A stretch of DNA of 64,000 nucleotides from Acinetobacter kanungonis (GCF_009939195.1 NZ_JAACKC010000007.1:92796-156795); one strand, 5' to 3'. Positions 25,824 to 36,429 are shown, counted from the first letter of the stretch. The notes: generated from the sequence alone by a model not told the origin. Made by a program: numbers and translations.

Positions 25824-27269
25824 TTAAATCTTTAACTGACGTTCCTTTTGCATCTGATCAATTCGCTGTTTGAGCAGTTCAGACATTGCCGTATTGTCCT
25901 TCGCTAAACGCTGCGCATGCAATAATGATTTTATAGCACCTTCTTCTAACCCACTCCAGTACTCTACCTCTGCACGATAACGCAATACATTCACTGCACG
26001 TAAAGGTGAAGCCACATCAATATTCGCCGATTGTTGCAGCAAGCGCCATCCCGTGATATCTCGTGGATTTTGGTTCACAAAGTTTTGTACCAGTGCACTG
26101 GCTTGTACGGGTTGCTTTTGACGAATCAGTACTTCCGCCAGTTTATAGGCTAAAGCACGGTTCTCAGGCATAATCCGTGCAGGCGAAGCAATGATCTGAT
26201 AAGCATCATCTAATTTATTTTGCCCAAGATAAATATCTGTTTGAATTAAAGTGAGCAAATTGTGTAACTTATTTTGTTTTTTAAGTTGATCCAATTGCGC
26301 TTGCGCCAATACAAAATCACCTTGCTGACTATAAAATGCGGCCAAAGCCAATTGTCCTGCAAAATCCCCACGCTTCGCCAAGTTTTGTAATTGCTGTTCT
26401 GTCGCCTGATTTGACACCACCAAGGTGTACAACTTTAATATTTCAAAATTTTCATCCCGCATACTGCTTTTCACTTGCGGCAACTGATTCGCCCTTAAAC
26501 GCGCCTCACTCATTCGTTCGGTAGTAAGAGGGTGTGTCAGCCAAAAATCAGGCAGAAAGCTAACTCGACTGGTGGCACGGTGCATCACTTCGAAATAATC
26601 TGCCATACTTTGTGGGTTATAACCCGCCGCGTACATATACTGCATACCTATACGATCAGCTTCGCGCTCTTGATTACGGCTATAGCTTAACTGATTATCT
26701 AGCAATGCAGCTTGCGATCCCATCATCACTGCAGCACCCGCATTACCATCGGCTTGTGAGGCGACCAAAGCCCCCACAATAATACCTGCCAAGGCCAACA
26801 GACTTTGCCCCTTAAATGCTTCCTGCGAGCGACTGTAATGTCGCTGGGTCACATGAGCAATCTCATGCGCCATCACCCCTGCAACCTCATCCATATTACG
26901 TGCAGAAGTAATCATGCCTGTATTTAATGCAAACAAACCACCAGGCACAGCAAAAGCGTTAATTTGAGCATCATTGACCAATACCAAACCAATCGGCTGC
27001 CCGAGCTGGGTCTGGCTGAGAATATTTGAAAATACCAATAAGAGCTGATCTTCCAGCCAAGCATTATGTGCAATCGGTAACTGATGCTGCACTTCACGAT
27101 AGACTTTTTCGCCAATCATTTTTTCATTTTGACGATCAATTAAGCCTATTCCACTGCCAATTTCGGGAACATTAAACTGAGGAGTAGATGAAAAATGTGT
27201 TGCATCCGCCCATGCGATATGAGCCATTGCACACAAACTACCAATGACGAAAAACCGTTTCAATGCCAC
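25824..27269 (-). CDS. BepA/YfgC-like M48 metalloprotease with TPR repeats
   Basis: A 481-residue periplasmic protease. A signal peptide (MALKRFFVIGSLCAMAHIAWA) precedes the M48 domain, with the zinc motif HEIAH (135-139) and the third ligand in NQEREADRIG near residue 200. The C-terminal half (from about residue 290) consists of TPR helices. This is the layout of BepA, which checks assembly of outer-membrane proteins such as LptD. The N-terminal segment IGLIDRQNEKMIGEKVYREV is also typical. Confidence 0.9.
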   Translation of the reverse strand: MALKRFFVIGSLCAMAHIAWADATHFSSTPQFNVPEIGSGIGLIDRQNEKMIGEKVYREVQHQLPIAHNAWLEDQLLLVFSNILSQTQLGQPIGLVLVNDAQINAFAVPGGLFALNTGMITSARNMDEVAGVMAHEIAHVTQRHYSRSQEAFKGQSLLALAGIIVGALVASQADGNAGAAVMMGSQAALLDNQLSYSRNQEREADRIGMQYMYAAGYNPQSMADYFEVMHRATSRVSFLPDFWLTHPLTTERMSEARLRANQLPQVKSSMRDENFEILKLYTLVVSNQATEQQLQNLAKRGDFAGQLALAAFYSQQGDFVLAQAQLDQLKKQNKLHNLLTLIQTDIYLGQNKLDDAYQIIASPARIMPENRALAYKLAEVLIRQKQPVQASALVQNFVNQNPRDITGWRLLQQSANIDVASPLRAVNVLRYRAEVEYWSGLEEGAIKSLLHAQRLAKDNTAMSELLKQRIDQMQKERQLKI

Positions 27270-27347
27270 ATCTCAAAATCTTATTCGTTCTGAGCAGACT
27301 ATAACATTGAAACAGCAAGGGATTTGCAATGATGTGTTATCAATATT

Positions 27348-28316
27348 TTAAAAGTCAGAATTGACCAAATAAGGTGGCTGACGTCCTTCCAAAGCATCAA
27401 CCAAATTACGATAAGCCAGTTCCGCCATCTTTTTACGCGTCTCCGCAGTTGCAGAACCCACATGTGGCAAGGTCACCACATTATCTAGTTGGAATAACTC
27501 TGAATCTTGTAGTGGTTCTTTTTCGTATACATCTAATCCTGCAGCAAAGATTTTGCGTTCTTTCAGTGCCTGAATTAAGGCTTGCTCATCAATAACAGAA
27601 CCACGGGCTATATTCACCAACACCGCATGTGGCTGCATTAAATCAAACTGCTCAGTAGAAATTAATGCTTTTGATTCTGCATTCAAATCTACCGCAACCA
27701 CGACAAAGTCTGACTGTTGCAATAATTCATCTAAGGTACGGTATTGCGCATTCAACGGCTGCGCCATTTCTAATTTTTCACGACGGTTATGATATAAAAT
27801 ATTCATATTAAAACCGTATAAGCCGCGACGTGCTATCGCAGCACCAATATTGCCTAGACCTATAATTCCCAGTGTTTTCCCGTAGATATCTTGTCCAAAC
27901 TGAGCTTGAGAAACGGTACGCTTCCACTCACCTGTTTTGGTCCATTGATCTAAATATGGCACTTTACGCGCCGCACTCATCAATAATGTAAACGCCAAAT
28001 CTGCCGTGGTTTCCGTTAAAACATGCGGGGTATGGCTTAACCAAATCTGGTTTTGACTTAAATAACCCACATCATAGTTGTCATAACCTACACTGACACT
28101 CGAGATGATTTTAAGATGTTGTGCGCCAGCGAGATTACTTTCATTGAGCAAACGCCCAGCCCCGATCATGCCATCCGCATTTTGAACATGGTCTTGAATC
28201 TGCTGATTGACGTCACTTTGCTTCGGATCAATCACCACCACATCATATTGAGCTTGTAAGCGGGTTAAAATTTCAGGGTCAATTTGGCTAAAAACAACAA
28301 CTTTTTTATTCATCAT
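27348..28316 (-). CDS. ghrB: D-2-hydroxyacid dehydrogenase (glyoxylate/hydroxypyruvate reductase B type)
   Basis: A 322-residue NAD(P)-dependent enzyme that reduces glyoxylate, hydroxypyruvate or 2-ketogluconate. The Rossmann motif GLGNIGAAIARRG is near residue 153. The catalytic residues fit Arg in NIARGSVID, Glu in YEKEPL and His in LPHVGSAT. ATG 28316 and 28313 are adjacent, and the start overlaps the end of the upstream gene (28306) by 8-11 bases, so translation is probably coupled. Confidence 0.9.
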   Translation of the reverse strand: MMNKKVVVFSQIDPEILTRLQAQYDVVVIDPKQSDVNQQIQDHVQNADGMIGAGRLLNESNLAGAQHLKIISSVSVGYDNYDVGYLSQNQIWLSHTPHVLTETTADLAFTLLMSAARKVPYLDQWTKTGEWKRTVSQAQFGQDIYGKTLGIIGLGNIGAAIARRGLYGFNMNILYHNRREKLEMAQPLNAQYRTLDELLQQSDFVVVAVDLNAESKALISTEQFDLMQPHAVLVNIARGSVIDEQALIQALKERKIFAAGLDVYEKEPLQDSELFQLDNVVTLPHVGSATAETRKKMAELAYRNLVDALEGRQPPYLVNSDF

Positions 28317-28998
28317 TCATCCGTGTATTGAGTGATTTTTGCATAAACTGCCACAAGCGTTTTTTTAAAATGGGCTGCTCCAGCATTTCCTGCAAGCTCG
28401 CCAAACGGTGTAGCTCCACCTGTTGTAAATGAGGGATATCCCCCAACGCAATCAGATCTTTGTCTACACCAATTGCATCGATAAAGCCCTGCACATAACT
28501 GCCAGCGCCTCGTCCATCTTGCATTTCACGCAAAGGAAATGGCCACTTTAATTCATGATATTCTGCGGGTATAGCCTGCTGAATGTTAACCCAAAGTTCT
28601 GCCTGAGCTTCAGTTAACTGAGAAGCATCCAACACAATGAGACAGGTAGCAAGACTTACTGCCTGTAATTCAAAAGCTTCAATTTGAATAGCTGGTTGTG
28701 ATTGTAATTCGGCTGCGACTGGAGTGACTGGCTTAGGCGTTTGTTGAGCATTTTCCTTTTCAATTTCAACAAACTGAGTTAAAGCATCATCTATTTCAGG
28801 AATATCAGATTCACCAGAGACAGGAAGCTCAACTTGACTTAGGGCTAACTCAGTAATAATTTCGGGTTGCGCTTGATCGCGCCATAAACCAGATAGCTGA
28901 GAGTGTTGTACACGCGCGAGAGTTCTAGGAATCCAAATATCGATTCCCATTGTTGCTAATATATCTCGCTGGTGCCCCATCATCTTTATGTTCAACAT
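28306..28998 (-). CDS. Uncharacterised protein, possibly a DNA polymerase III psi-like (HolD) protein
   Basis: A cytoplasmic protein of 225-230 residues; ATG 28998 and 28983 are both possible. The N-terminus, QRDILATMGIDIWIPR, resembles the clamp-loader chi-binding segment at the start of HolD (R-D-x-L-x-x-(L/M)-G-I-x-x-W). A low-complexity acidic/Pro-rich linker of about 70 residues follows, then a C-terminal domain with LIVLDASQLTEAQAELW and LKRRLWQFM-like LKKRLWQFM, similar to the end of HolD. The match is from memory and weak. It is transcribed with ghrB, overlapping it by a few bases. Confidence 0.6.
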   Translation of the reverse strand: MLNIKMMGHQRDILATMGIDIWIPRTLARVQHSQLSGLWRDQAQPEIITELALSQVELPVSGESDIPEIDDALTQFVEIEKENAQQTPKPVTPVAAELQSQPAIQIEAFELQAVSLATCLIVLDASQLTEAQAELWVNIQQAIPAEYHELKWPFPLREMQDGRGAGSYVQGFIDAIGVDKDLIALGDIPHLQQVELHRLASLQEMLEQPILKKRLWQFMQKSLNTRMNDE

Positions 28999-29095
28999 CT
29001 CAATCTTTGTCGCTATTTTAACGACATTCGCTTTATTTTGCTGTGCTTTATTAAAACACTTATTGATACCTTTAAACTCTATATTTATATCTTAA

Positions 29096-30985
29096 TCACA
29101 TAATCATTAAACTATTTTTCTTCTGCATCTGCTCGACAATTTCTGAAGTTTCAAAGCCGAATCGCCAATACAACAACTCCAAAACATCCAATTCATCTTG
29201 AGTAATGATACGGTCATTCCATAAACACAACTCTGCAATGCCCAAAATAATGAGACGATCGCGCAACAGCAATCCCGAAATATCATGCACGATTTCAGCA
29301 AGATCAATTGGCTCATCAGATATTTCTTCGTAAATATCCAACTCATCTATGGTCAGAATCTTTTTTAATATGCGCTCACGCACCGTAAGTTGGTTATCGC
29401 TATTAATCTGCTGGACATGCAGTAAGGCATCAATCAAACGTACAATTTGCGGTTTTACTTCATCCAAGGCCGTTGGGGTATGTACTGGTAACAGGTTCAA
29501 TTCAAATTTAACCCGCTCCAACAACAACGCATCCAATAAGCCAATTTCACCATCTTCCTGAATAATGCGCGCCAGCTTAGTCACAAATTGTCGTGCAATG
29601 GTTGCTGGCATACCGCCAATGTTGGCACATGCTTCATGGAAAATAGATAAATGTACTCGGCCATCTAAATGTAGCAATGCATCAATTATGGCACGACTAA
29701 CTTCAGCTTCAGCAGGAATAAACTCGCGATATTGACGAATCATCAAAATCGCTACCATCACCTCGCGCGAACCCGTGGCAGTTTGTAAGGCACGCTCAAT
29801 CAACTCCGGGCGCTGCATGGTGCTGCGCACTTCTGGATTTAAGGGCTTAATCGCATCCTTAATTGCAAAGCTTATTGGAGATAAACGCAATAAAGGTAAG
29901 GGTTGTGGTGAACTCCACGGGGTGTAATATTCTGCATTGGTTTCTTCCAAAGAACGAAACAGACTAAATAATGGCTGATTTCTTAATCTTTTTAGATTTT
30001 CCAATTGCAGGTCTTGCACCAAACCAGGATTCAACTCATAAATTCGTTGCTCAATATCAGGATGAATATTCATCCAGCTTTGTGGACTCAATGAGTTAGC
30101 AAAACACATATGTGAAATCGATTCTGAGTATTCACTGTGAATTTGTGAACCCGCATGATGCACATAAATACGCAACAAGGTTTGGATATTGGCATCATTC
30201 TGAATCAGACGTTTGGTCTTTAAATCATTTCTGAAGGTACGGCTGCCTAGCGTCAGGTATTTAATGAAACGTGTCATTAATACCCCCATACTCCCAACCA
30301 ACCAAATCATACCACCCAAAGCCACTAATATGGTTTCAAATTTTTGCGGTTGATCATAACCCTGACGACTAAAGCCTAATTTCGCAACTTTACTGCCCCA
30401 TTGGCTGAACGTTGTGAGACCGCTATACAAAATTTTCAATCGGGTATTGTCCGCTGTTTCGCCTGATAAAATCTGATTAAACTCATGACTTAACAAGCCG
30501 AACAATTCAGATTCATCCAAATTTTGTAATGCCCCCCAAGTCAGAATAATTGCAATATCACGTGGTAAGAAGCCCGCAGTTAGTGCATTCACCCCTACTT
30601 CATCAGGCAGTACATAAACGGCAGGTGTATCAATGAGAAAACGCTCAGAGAGTTGTTCGGTGATTTTGAGCGCTGCAAATTCTTCAGGTGTGCTTTCAAT
30701 TAGGCTTAAACGTCTTGCACGCAATTGTTTCGCTAACGAGTGGCCACCAGAACGAAAGACATAGAATTCATACAGAATGGAAGAGCCGATGATCAGCAAC
30801 AATAAAGCGATGACATAGGGGCTGAGTTGATGCCAAAAAATAGATTGGCTTTGATCAAAATAATAGACCAACAACCCCAACACTGTATTAAGGATAAACA
30901 TGGTCAAAAGAACAGCCAATGCACAGATACTGGCAGACCACATCATATTTTTATTTTTGATCAAAAAGCCACCCATTTCTTTCAA
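29096..30985 (-). CDS. M48-type membrane protein lacking zinc ligands (probable pseudopeptidase)
   Basis: A 629-residue inner-membrane protein with two N-terminal transmembrane helices (residues of about 15-70), an M48-like domain and a long helical C-terminal region ending in a TerB-like bundle. The active-site helix reads HEFNQ (167-171) instead of HExxH, and the region where the third ligand (ExxxD, as in REFLADA) should fall reads TFRNDLKT. The surrounding family landmarks, such as FIKYLTLGSRTFR and the HPDIEQRI motif, are kept. It is therefore an M48 relative that probably cannot bind zinc. The start is TTG, supported by AGGAA 7 bases before; ATG 30976 is the alternative. Confidence 0.75.
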   Translation of the reverse strand: MKEMGGFLIKNKNMMWSASICALAVLLTMFILNTVLGLLVYYFDQSQSIFWHQLSPYVIALLLLIIGSSILYEFYVFRSGGHSLAKQLRARRLSLIESTPEEFAALKITEQLSERFLIDTPAVYVLPDEVGVNALTAGFLPRDIAIILTWGALQNLDESELFGLLSHEFNQILSGETADNTRLKILYSGLTTFSQWGSKVAKLGFSRQGYDQPQKFETILVALGGMIWLVGSMGVLMTRFIKYLTLGSRTFRNDLKTKRLIQNDANIQTLLRIYVHHAGSQIHSEYSESISHMCFANSLSPQSWMNIHPDIEQRIYELNPGLVQDLQLENLKRLRNQPLFSLFRSLEETNAEYYTPWSSPQPLPLLRLSPISFAIKDAIKPLNPEVRSTMQRPELIERALQTATGSREVMVAILMIRQYREFIPAEAEVSRAIIDALLHLDGRVHLSIFHEACANIGGMPATIARQFVTKLARIIQEDGEIGLLDALLLERVKFELNLLPVHTPTALDEVKPQIVRLIDALLHVQQINSDNQLTVRERILKKILTIDELDIYEEISDEPIDLAEIVHDISGLLLRDRLIILGIAELCLWNDRIITQDELDVLELLYWRFGFETSEIVEQMQKKNSLMIM

Positions 30986-31029
30986 TGTAAAGTTCCTTTA
31001 TTACATTGTAATTCAGCCACATCATAAAT

Positions 31030-31060
31030 GAAAAAGGCGGGAATTACCCACCTTTTTCAC
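31030..31060 (-). terminator. Terminator of purF
   Basis: The stem AAAAAGGCGGG/CCCACCTTTTT (31031-31041 with 31047-31057, one mismatch) is followed by Ts on the minus strand, shortly after the purF stop codon. Confidence 0.75.
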
Positions 31061-31076
31061 GCAAAATCTTTGAAAA

Positions 31077-32618
31077 TTATTGCTCGGTCACACCTGTCAA
31101 ATCTACTGAAGCCGCATCGATGTTGACATCAATATAGCCATCTTTCGATTTTTTTGCGGTGTCACTACGCTTTTGTTCCAACTCATCTAGATACGCAGTA
31201 TCAATACCACCCGCCACGTAAACACCATCAAATACAGAACAGTCAAATTCTTGTAAATCTGGTACTTTGCTGGTGCGGATTGCCGCTTTAAGGTCTTCCA
31301 AGTCTTGGAAAATTAAGCGATCTGCTTCAATAATTTCACGGATTTCTTCAACGCTACGTTCAGAAGCAATCAGCTCTTTCTTCGCAGGCATATCAATACC
31401 GTAAACGTTTGGATATTTCACCATTGGCGCTGCCGAAGCGAAGAATACTTTTTTCGCACCAGCATCACGTGCCATTTGAATGATTTCATTACACGTCGTA
31501 CCACGTACAATCGAGTCATCCACCAGCAACACATTTTTACCTTTAAACTCAAGCTCTACAGGGTTGAGCTTTTGGCGAACAGATTTTTTACGTTGCTGTT
31601 GACCTGGCATAATGAAGGTACGACCGATATAACGGTTTTTCATAAACCCTTCACGGAATTTCACACCCAACGTATTAGCCAGCTCTAATGCTGAAGTACG
31701 TGAAGTATCAGGAATAGGAATAACCACATCAATGTCGTGTTCCTGACCCCATTCATTCAGAATTTTATGTGCAAGTTTCTCACCCATTTTCAAGCGGGCT
31801 TTATACACGGAAATACCATCAATCGTTGCATCTGGACGCGCGAAGTACACATATTCAAAAATACATGGACGGTATTGTGGATTTTCAGCACATTGCTGCG
31901 TGAACATTTCACCATCTGCGTTGATGAAAATCGCTTCACCTGGTGCAATATCACGCTCAACTTTAAAGCCAAGTGCCGTAATCGCAACAGATTCTGATGC
32001 AATGATATATTCCATCTCACCCGTTTCTGTTACACGAGAACCGTAAATGAGTGGACGAATACCATTTGGATCACGGAAACCAACCAGACCTTGACCCGTA
32101 ATCATCGCAACCACGCCATAAGCACCTTTACAACGCTCATGTACACGCGAAACTACATGGAAAATATCTTCAGGAGTAGGCACTAATTTGCTACGCTTTT
32201 GCAGCTCATGCGCAAAAACGTTAAGTAATACTTCTGAATCCGAATCGGTATTCATGTGACGTAAATCTGTTTTAAACAGGTCATCATGAATTTCTTCAGC
32301 ATTGGTCAAGTTACCATTGTGTGCCAAAGTAATACCGTAAGGTGAGTTTACGTAAAATGGTTGCGCTTCAGCACTGCTCGAAGAACCTGCTGTCGGGTAA
32401 CGCACATGACCAATACCATAGTTACCCAGTAAGGCACGCATGTGACGAGTATGGAAAACATCACGCACCATGCCATTGTCTTTGCGAAGAAATAAACGTC
32501 CTTCGTGGCAAGTTACGATCCCAGCTGCATCTTGTCCACGATGTTGTAACATCGTTAATGCATCAAACAACATTTGGTTAACGGGTGATTTACCAGCTAT
32601 ACCAACAACTCCACACAT
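31077..32618 (-). CDS. purF: Amidophosphoribosyltransferase
   Basis: A 513-residue enzyme for the first step of purine synthesis, making phosphoribosylamine from PRPP and glutamine. The N-terminal nucleophile is Cys2 in MCGVVGIAG, the glutaminase part includes [14 protein letters not shown], and the phosphoribosyltransferase part has the PRPP loop [13 protein letters not shown] near residue 365. The length is normal. It lies 24 bases after cvpA, the usual cvpA-purF operon. Confidence 0.97.
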   Translation of the reverse strand: MCGVVGIAGKSPVNQMLFDALTMLQHRGQDAAGIVTCHEGRLFLRKDNGMVRDVFHTRHMRALLGNYGIGHVRYPTAGSSSSAEAQPFYVNSPYGITLAHNGNLTNAEEIHDDLFKTDLRHMNTDSDSEVLLNVFAHELQKRSKLVPTPEDIFHVVSRVHERCKGAYGVVAMITGQGLVGFRDPNGIRPLIYGSRVTETGEMEYIIASESVAITALGFKVERDIAPGEAIFINADGEMFTQQCAENPQYRPCIFEYVYFARPDATIDGISVYKARLKMGEKLAHKILNEWGQEHDIDVVIPIPDTSRTSALELANTLGVKFREGFMKNRYIGRTFIMPGQQQRKKSVRQKLNPVELEFKGKNVLLVDDSIVRGTTCNEIIQMARDAGAKKVFFASAAPMVKYPNVYGIDMPAKKELIASERSVEEIREIIEADRLIFQDLEDLKAAIRTSKVPDLQEFDCSVFDGVYVAGGIDTAYLDELEQKRSDTAKKSKDGYIDVNIDAASVDLTGVTEQ

Positions 32619-32642
32619 AGCAACCTCGCAGACAAGCTAGGA

Positions 32643-33227
32643 TTAATAAAAAGGATTATTTGTTGAATTGCCTGAACGCGAATGATCTTTTGGCGTTGGT
32701 TCAGACAAGGAGTGGGAAGATTGCTGTGTACCTTCCGACTGAATATGTTCAAGCGCTTCGTGCGCTGCGTCTTTCGATAACTGGGCAGCCCATGGCGCAT
32801 AAGGCAATAAGGATTGAACGACTTTGGACTGCTTCCAGTGTGGAGAACTTTCCACCCATGGACTTAAGCCCTGCATGGTAATTAAAACCACCATCAACCC
32901 TTTCAGTGTTCCAAACGCGCCACCCGCAAGGCGATTGAGCGGACCCAACTTCAAGGTGCTTAATACACCATTTAACAATGCTGTGGCTAACCAAGTAAAT
33001 ACGATGATGACCAAGACAATGAATGCAAATGCCGCTATTTTCTGAACCACTGGATCTTGACTGAGCACCCCCATTGAAGGAGCAATGAGTGCGGCATATT
33101 TAGCACCGACAATCAGTGCAAAAATCCAACCCACCAAGTTCGCAAAGGCTTTAACAAATCCTTGTCGCAAACCGTTTAGCCCTCCAATGAGCAAAATGAT
33201 CAGTATGAAGATATCAATGGTATTCAT
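32643..33227 (-). CDS. cvpA: CvpA family membrane protein
   Basis: A 194-residue inner-membrane protein from ATG 33227, whose ATGA overlaps the pyrD stop codon, so the two genes are coupled; the longer open frame to 33251 is not needed. Four hydrophobic segments are visible, starting with [24 protein letters not shown], the family's typical start. CvpA is linked to colicin V production and to envelope stress. The C-terminal 60 residues are hydrophilic, which is variable in the family. Confidence 0.92.
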   Translation of the reverse strand: MNTIDIFILIILLIGGLNGLRQGFVKAFANLVGWIFALIVGAKYAALIAPSMGVLSQDPVVQKIAAFAFIVLVIIVFTWLATALLNGVLSTLKLGPLNRLAGGAFGTLKGLMVVLITMQGLSPWVESSPHWKQSKVVQSLLPYAPWAAQLSKDAAHEALEHIQSEGTQQSSHSLSEPTPKDHSRSGNSTNNPFY

Positions 33228-34234
33228 TTTGCAAGCATAGCATCGACACAATCTTTAATCAGTTTAGGTCCTGTATATATGAGGCCACTGTAGACTTGTA
33301 CAAGTGCTGCCCCTGCATTTTGTTTAATCAGTGCTTGTTCACCCGCCAAAATTCCACCAACACCAATCAGTGGGACTTGACCATTTAATGCTTGAGCAAA
33401 AGCAGATAAACAAGCCGTACTTTTCTCGAAGACTGGCGCACCAGATAAACCACCCGCTTCATCACCTTGTGGTAGATTTTCTACGCCTTCGCGTGACAAA
33501 GTAGTATTGGTCACAATCAGACCATCAATTTTATTGGCAATCAGTTGCTGCGAAATAAAAGCAATATCTTCTGGAGTTAAATCTGGAGCTACTTTAAGCA
33601 CTAAAGGTACATAGTGCTGGTGTTCATCCGCCAATTCAAGCTGACGCTTCTTTAAGGTGACTAACAATTCAGTCAGTGCATCACCACTTTGCAAGCTACG
33701 TAGATTTTTTGTGTTTGGAGAAGAAATATTGACGGTAATGTATGAAGCATAGTTATAGACTTTTTCTAAACAAATTAGATAATCATCTACCGCATTTTCT
33801 ACAGGAGTATCGGCATTTTTACCAATATTAATCCCAAGTACACCTTTGAATTTTGCCGCTTTGACATTTTCAATCAGTTGATCCACACCATCATTATTAA
33901 AGCCCATACGGTTAATAATGGCTTTTGCTTGTGGCAAACGGAAAAGACGAGGTTGTGGATTGCCCGCTTGTGGGCGTGGGGTAATGGTTCCAATTTCAAT
34001 AAAGCCAAAGCCAAGTGCAGCTAAGGCATCAATATAAGCACCATTTTTATCTAAACCAGCAGCCAATCCTACAGGATTTGGAAATTCAATACCCATACAG
34101 GTCACAGGTTTTGCTGCAACATGCTGACGCATCATTCCCATCGCATGGGCTGATTTCAGTAAGGATAATGTTAGCTCATGTGCACGCTCTGGTGCTAAAG
34201 AAAACAACAAAGGGCGGGCTAGAGAATACAACAT
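33224..34234 (-). CDS. pyrD: Dihydroorotate dehydrogenase (quinone), class 2
   Basis: A 336-residue FMN enzyme of pyrimidine synthesis that passes electrons to quinone. The hydrophobic N-terminal helix pair ([23 protein letters not shown]) is the class 2 membrane-binding region. FMN and substrate motifs include [25 protein letters not shown] (catalytic Ser) and GVGGI near residue 290. It is the first gene of a pyrD-cvpA-purF run. Confidence 0.97.
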   Translation of the reverse strand: MLYSLARPLLFSLAPERAHELTLSLLKSAHAMGMMRQHVAAKPVTCMGIEFPNPVGLAAGLDKNGAYIDALAALGFGFIEIGTITPRPQAGNPQPRLFRLPQAKAIINRMGFNNDGVDQLIENVKAAKFKGVLGINIGKNADTPVENAVDDYLICLEKVYNYASYITVNISSPNTKNLRSLQSGDALTELLVTLKKRQLELADEHQHYVPLVLKVAPDLTPEDIAFISQQLIANKIDGLIVTNTTLSREGVENLPQGDEAGGLSGAPVFEKSTACLSAFAQALNGQVPLIGVGGILAGEQALIKQNAGAALVQVYSGLIYTGPKLIKDCVDAMLAK

Positions 34235-34324
34235 ATCTAGAAAAGTCTACGGCTTTTTAAGTCGATATATTATAGGCGTAGCCCACCAAAAACGCCATGC
34301 TTGGCAACTGTTTATTTTGACCTA

Positions 34325-34804
34325 TTATTGTAGTGTCGCTGTTAATTTAATCTGTCCTGCATTGGACTGAAATTCCATTTTTTCAATGCTTAAGCCCATC
34401 TGTGCCAATTGCGTGAGAAAATTTGCAAGAATGGCGTAATTGGCATGACTTACAACCACTTGAATTTGTTCACCCATTTGTTGCGAAGCCACACCCAAAC
34501 CTTGCTGCTGTGCAGCACGCTGTACTTTGTCTGCCGCACTTAACTGGACATCCCCTGCTGGTTTCATGGTCACGGCATTACTTTGCATCCATACCACCAA
34601 ATCTTTTAGCTCACTAACCCGCTGTTGCTGATACTCTGCAGCCTTATGCATGTACCACAATGCTGAGCCGACAGCTGCAATCAATACAAAGATGACGGTA
34701 AAGATCACCATAATGCGTTCACGAAGTGACAAGCGCTCTAAATATTGTGCAATTTGCTCTGCATATGAATCGAAAGAGCTTTGAATTTTTTCTAATGCTT
34801 TCAT
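34325..34804 (-). CDS. gspM: Type II secretion system protein GspM
   Basis: A 159-residue bitopic protein: a short cytoplasmic N-terminus, one transmembrane helix (31-51, beginning IMVIFTVIFVLIAAVG) and a periplasmic ferredoxin-like domain. GspM bridges GspL to the pseudopilus platform. It overlaps gspL by one base in the pattern TAATG, so coupling is certain. T2SS genes are scattered in Acinetobacter, which explains their isolation from the rest of the gsp cluster. Confidence 0.88.
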   Translation of the reverse strand: MKALEKIQSSFDSYAEQIAQYLERLSLRERIMVIFTVIFVLIAAVGSALWYMHKAAEYQQQRVSELKDLVVWMQSNAVTMKPAGDVQLSAADKVQRAAQQQGLGVASQQMGEQIQVVVSHANYAILANFLTQLAQMGLSIEKMEFQSNAGQIKLTATLQ

Positions 34805-35946
34805 TATTGTATTTTCACCAAACCAATGACCCCCGAACCATTCGGCTGAATATTCCCCAACTCTACCTTAAACCCTTGTTGAGTCAGTTGTTGTGTCAGA
34901 TTTTGCAAAACAGCCGATGAATTTGCCTTGAGATCTAAATTCAGCACATTAGCATCGTAAGAAACACGATCCGCAGTAATTTTATTCTGCATTAATACAG
35001 GACCAACCCGACTCAGCAATTGCAGTCCTGCATTTTGCCCCATTTGATTACTGCGCATCTGAAATTCAAACTGACTTTTCAAGGTCTGTTCCGTCACTGG
35101 GTAATTTTGTCCAAACCAGTATTTAAATTGAGATACAGCCTGAATAGCCGTTTCATCAGCGACTTTTTTATTCTTATACCAACGACTGGCATCATAACCA
35201 AACTGAACCACTAAAATTGTCAAAAATACAGCGGTACAAGCCTTCCAATATCCCGAAAGCTGAGTATCGGACTTCAATTTTGGCAATACATTAAAAGGGT
35301 GTTGTTTGGTCTTCTTTAATGGTTCAAAAGTGTATTGAAAACTCGTAATTTGATCTTGAGTCAATCGAGCTTGCAAACTATTCAACTCTATATCACTGAT
35401 ATTCGACACTTGATAATGATGCGTAGCAAGCTGATAGTCCAAATACAGCGGCAAGTCATCTATAGAGCAGCCCATCCACTCGCTTTCACGTGCCAGTAAA
35501 CGACCATGCAAATGAAGTAGAACGGTTTGATCCTCATTCACAGGCTGCGGTGCTGCGTAAAAATCTGGAATAAGGGCTGCAATCTTGATTGGCAATAATG
35601 AAAGTGAATGCTGCCATGTTTCAACCAGATGCTGTGAAATACCCAATAAGGTCAACTGATCTGGATTTTGAAAGTGATGCAAGACTTTCATACTGTCGAT
35701 TGGAAATACGATATATTCCTCCAACAGATATTTAATGCCTTCTTGCCCCAACTGCTTATATTGCATTTTGCTCAACGTCTGTTGCAGCATTTGCACATGG
35801 CGACTCGGGAAAAAAACCGTCGCTTCTTGCTGTGCAAAAGGCTGTAAGTCCTGAATCAATTGTTCAAGACTTACAGCAGCTTGCCAAGATTCCCCTTGCG
35901 ACCACTGCCACGCCTCATTCGCTTCTGGCATCCATATATACAACAT
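34804..35946 (-). CDS. gspL: Type II secretion system protein GspL
   Basis: A 380-residue protein with a cytoplasmic actin-like domain (residues of about 1-230), one transmembrane helix (235-251) and a periplasmic ferredoxin-like domain, the expected GspL layout. GspL recruits the secretion ATPase GspE to the inner membrane and pairs with GspM. The N-terminal domain is sequence-variable in the family, but the neighbour GspM supports the assignment. Confidence 0.88.
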   Translation of the reverse strand: MLYIWMPEANEAWQWSQGESWQAAVSLEQLIQDLQPFAQQEATVFFPSRHVQMLQQTLSKMQYKQLGQEGIKYLLEEYIVFPIDSMKVLHHFQNPDQLTLLGISQHLVETWQHSLSLLPIKIAALIPDFYAAPQPVNEDQTVLLHLHGRLLARESEWMGCSIDDLPLYLDYQLATHHYQVSNISDIELNSLQARLTQDQITSFQYTFEPLKKTKQHPFNVLPKLKSDTQLSGYWKACTAVFLTILVVQFGYDASRWYKNKKVADETAIQAVSQFKYWFGQNYPVTEQTLKSQFEFQMRSNQMGQNAGLQLLSRVGPVLMQNKITADRVSYDANVLNLDLKANSSAVLQNLTQQLTQQGFKVELGNIQPNGSGVIGLVKIQ

Positions 35947-35973
35947 TTATTTTTATCTGCCGTTCGGTATCAT

Positions 35974-36429
35974 TTAAGCCTGAGGAATAAAACGCTTCTG
36001 TACTGTTGATAAACCCGCAGCAATCACTGTTTGCGCGTAACAACGTGCTTCAGCTAGCGCAAAGGGATGAAATGGTTCATTGGTAAGTAGTTCTTCAATA
36101 TGCGCCACAACATTCATATGACAAACGACTACTATCGACTCATAAGGCAGATGCGATAACCATTCCACTGCAACGCGCGCATCATCATCAGGTTTAATCG
36201 CATTACACAATAAAACAGGCACGCCTTTAAAATGGGTTTGAATATGCGCGAGTGTCTCTTGGGCTCTTAATAATGGACTCACAATAAAAATATCAGGCTG
36301 AACCAAATCTTTTAAATAATTTGCTGTTTCTTGCGCTTGCAAATGACCACGTGCTGTTAACGGGCGCTTGATATCATTTCCATCCAGTGCTGGCGAAGCT
36401 TCACCATGACGAACCAAAGTAAGTTGCAT
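35974..36429 (-). CDS. sixA: Phosphohistidine phosphatase SixA
   Basis: A 151-residue histidine phosphatase. The RHG motif at residues 7-9 (LTLVRHGEAS) supplies the phosphorylated histidine, and the second histidine lies in VVCHMNVV near residue 108. SixA removes phosphate from His in phosphotransfer proteins, including PTS-type NPr. It is preceded by AAGGAAA. It lies 27 bases upstream of gspL on the same strand. Confidence 0.88.
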   Translation of the reverse strand: MQLTLVRHGEASPALDGNDIKRPLTARGHLQAQETANYLKDLVQPDIFIVSPLLRAQETLAHIQTHFKGVPVLLCNAIKPDDDARVAVEWLSHLPYESIVVVCHMNVVAHIEELLTNEPFHPFALAEARCYAQTVIAAGLSTVQKRFIPQA

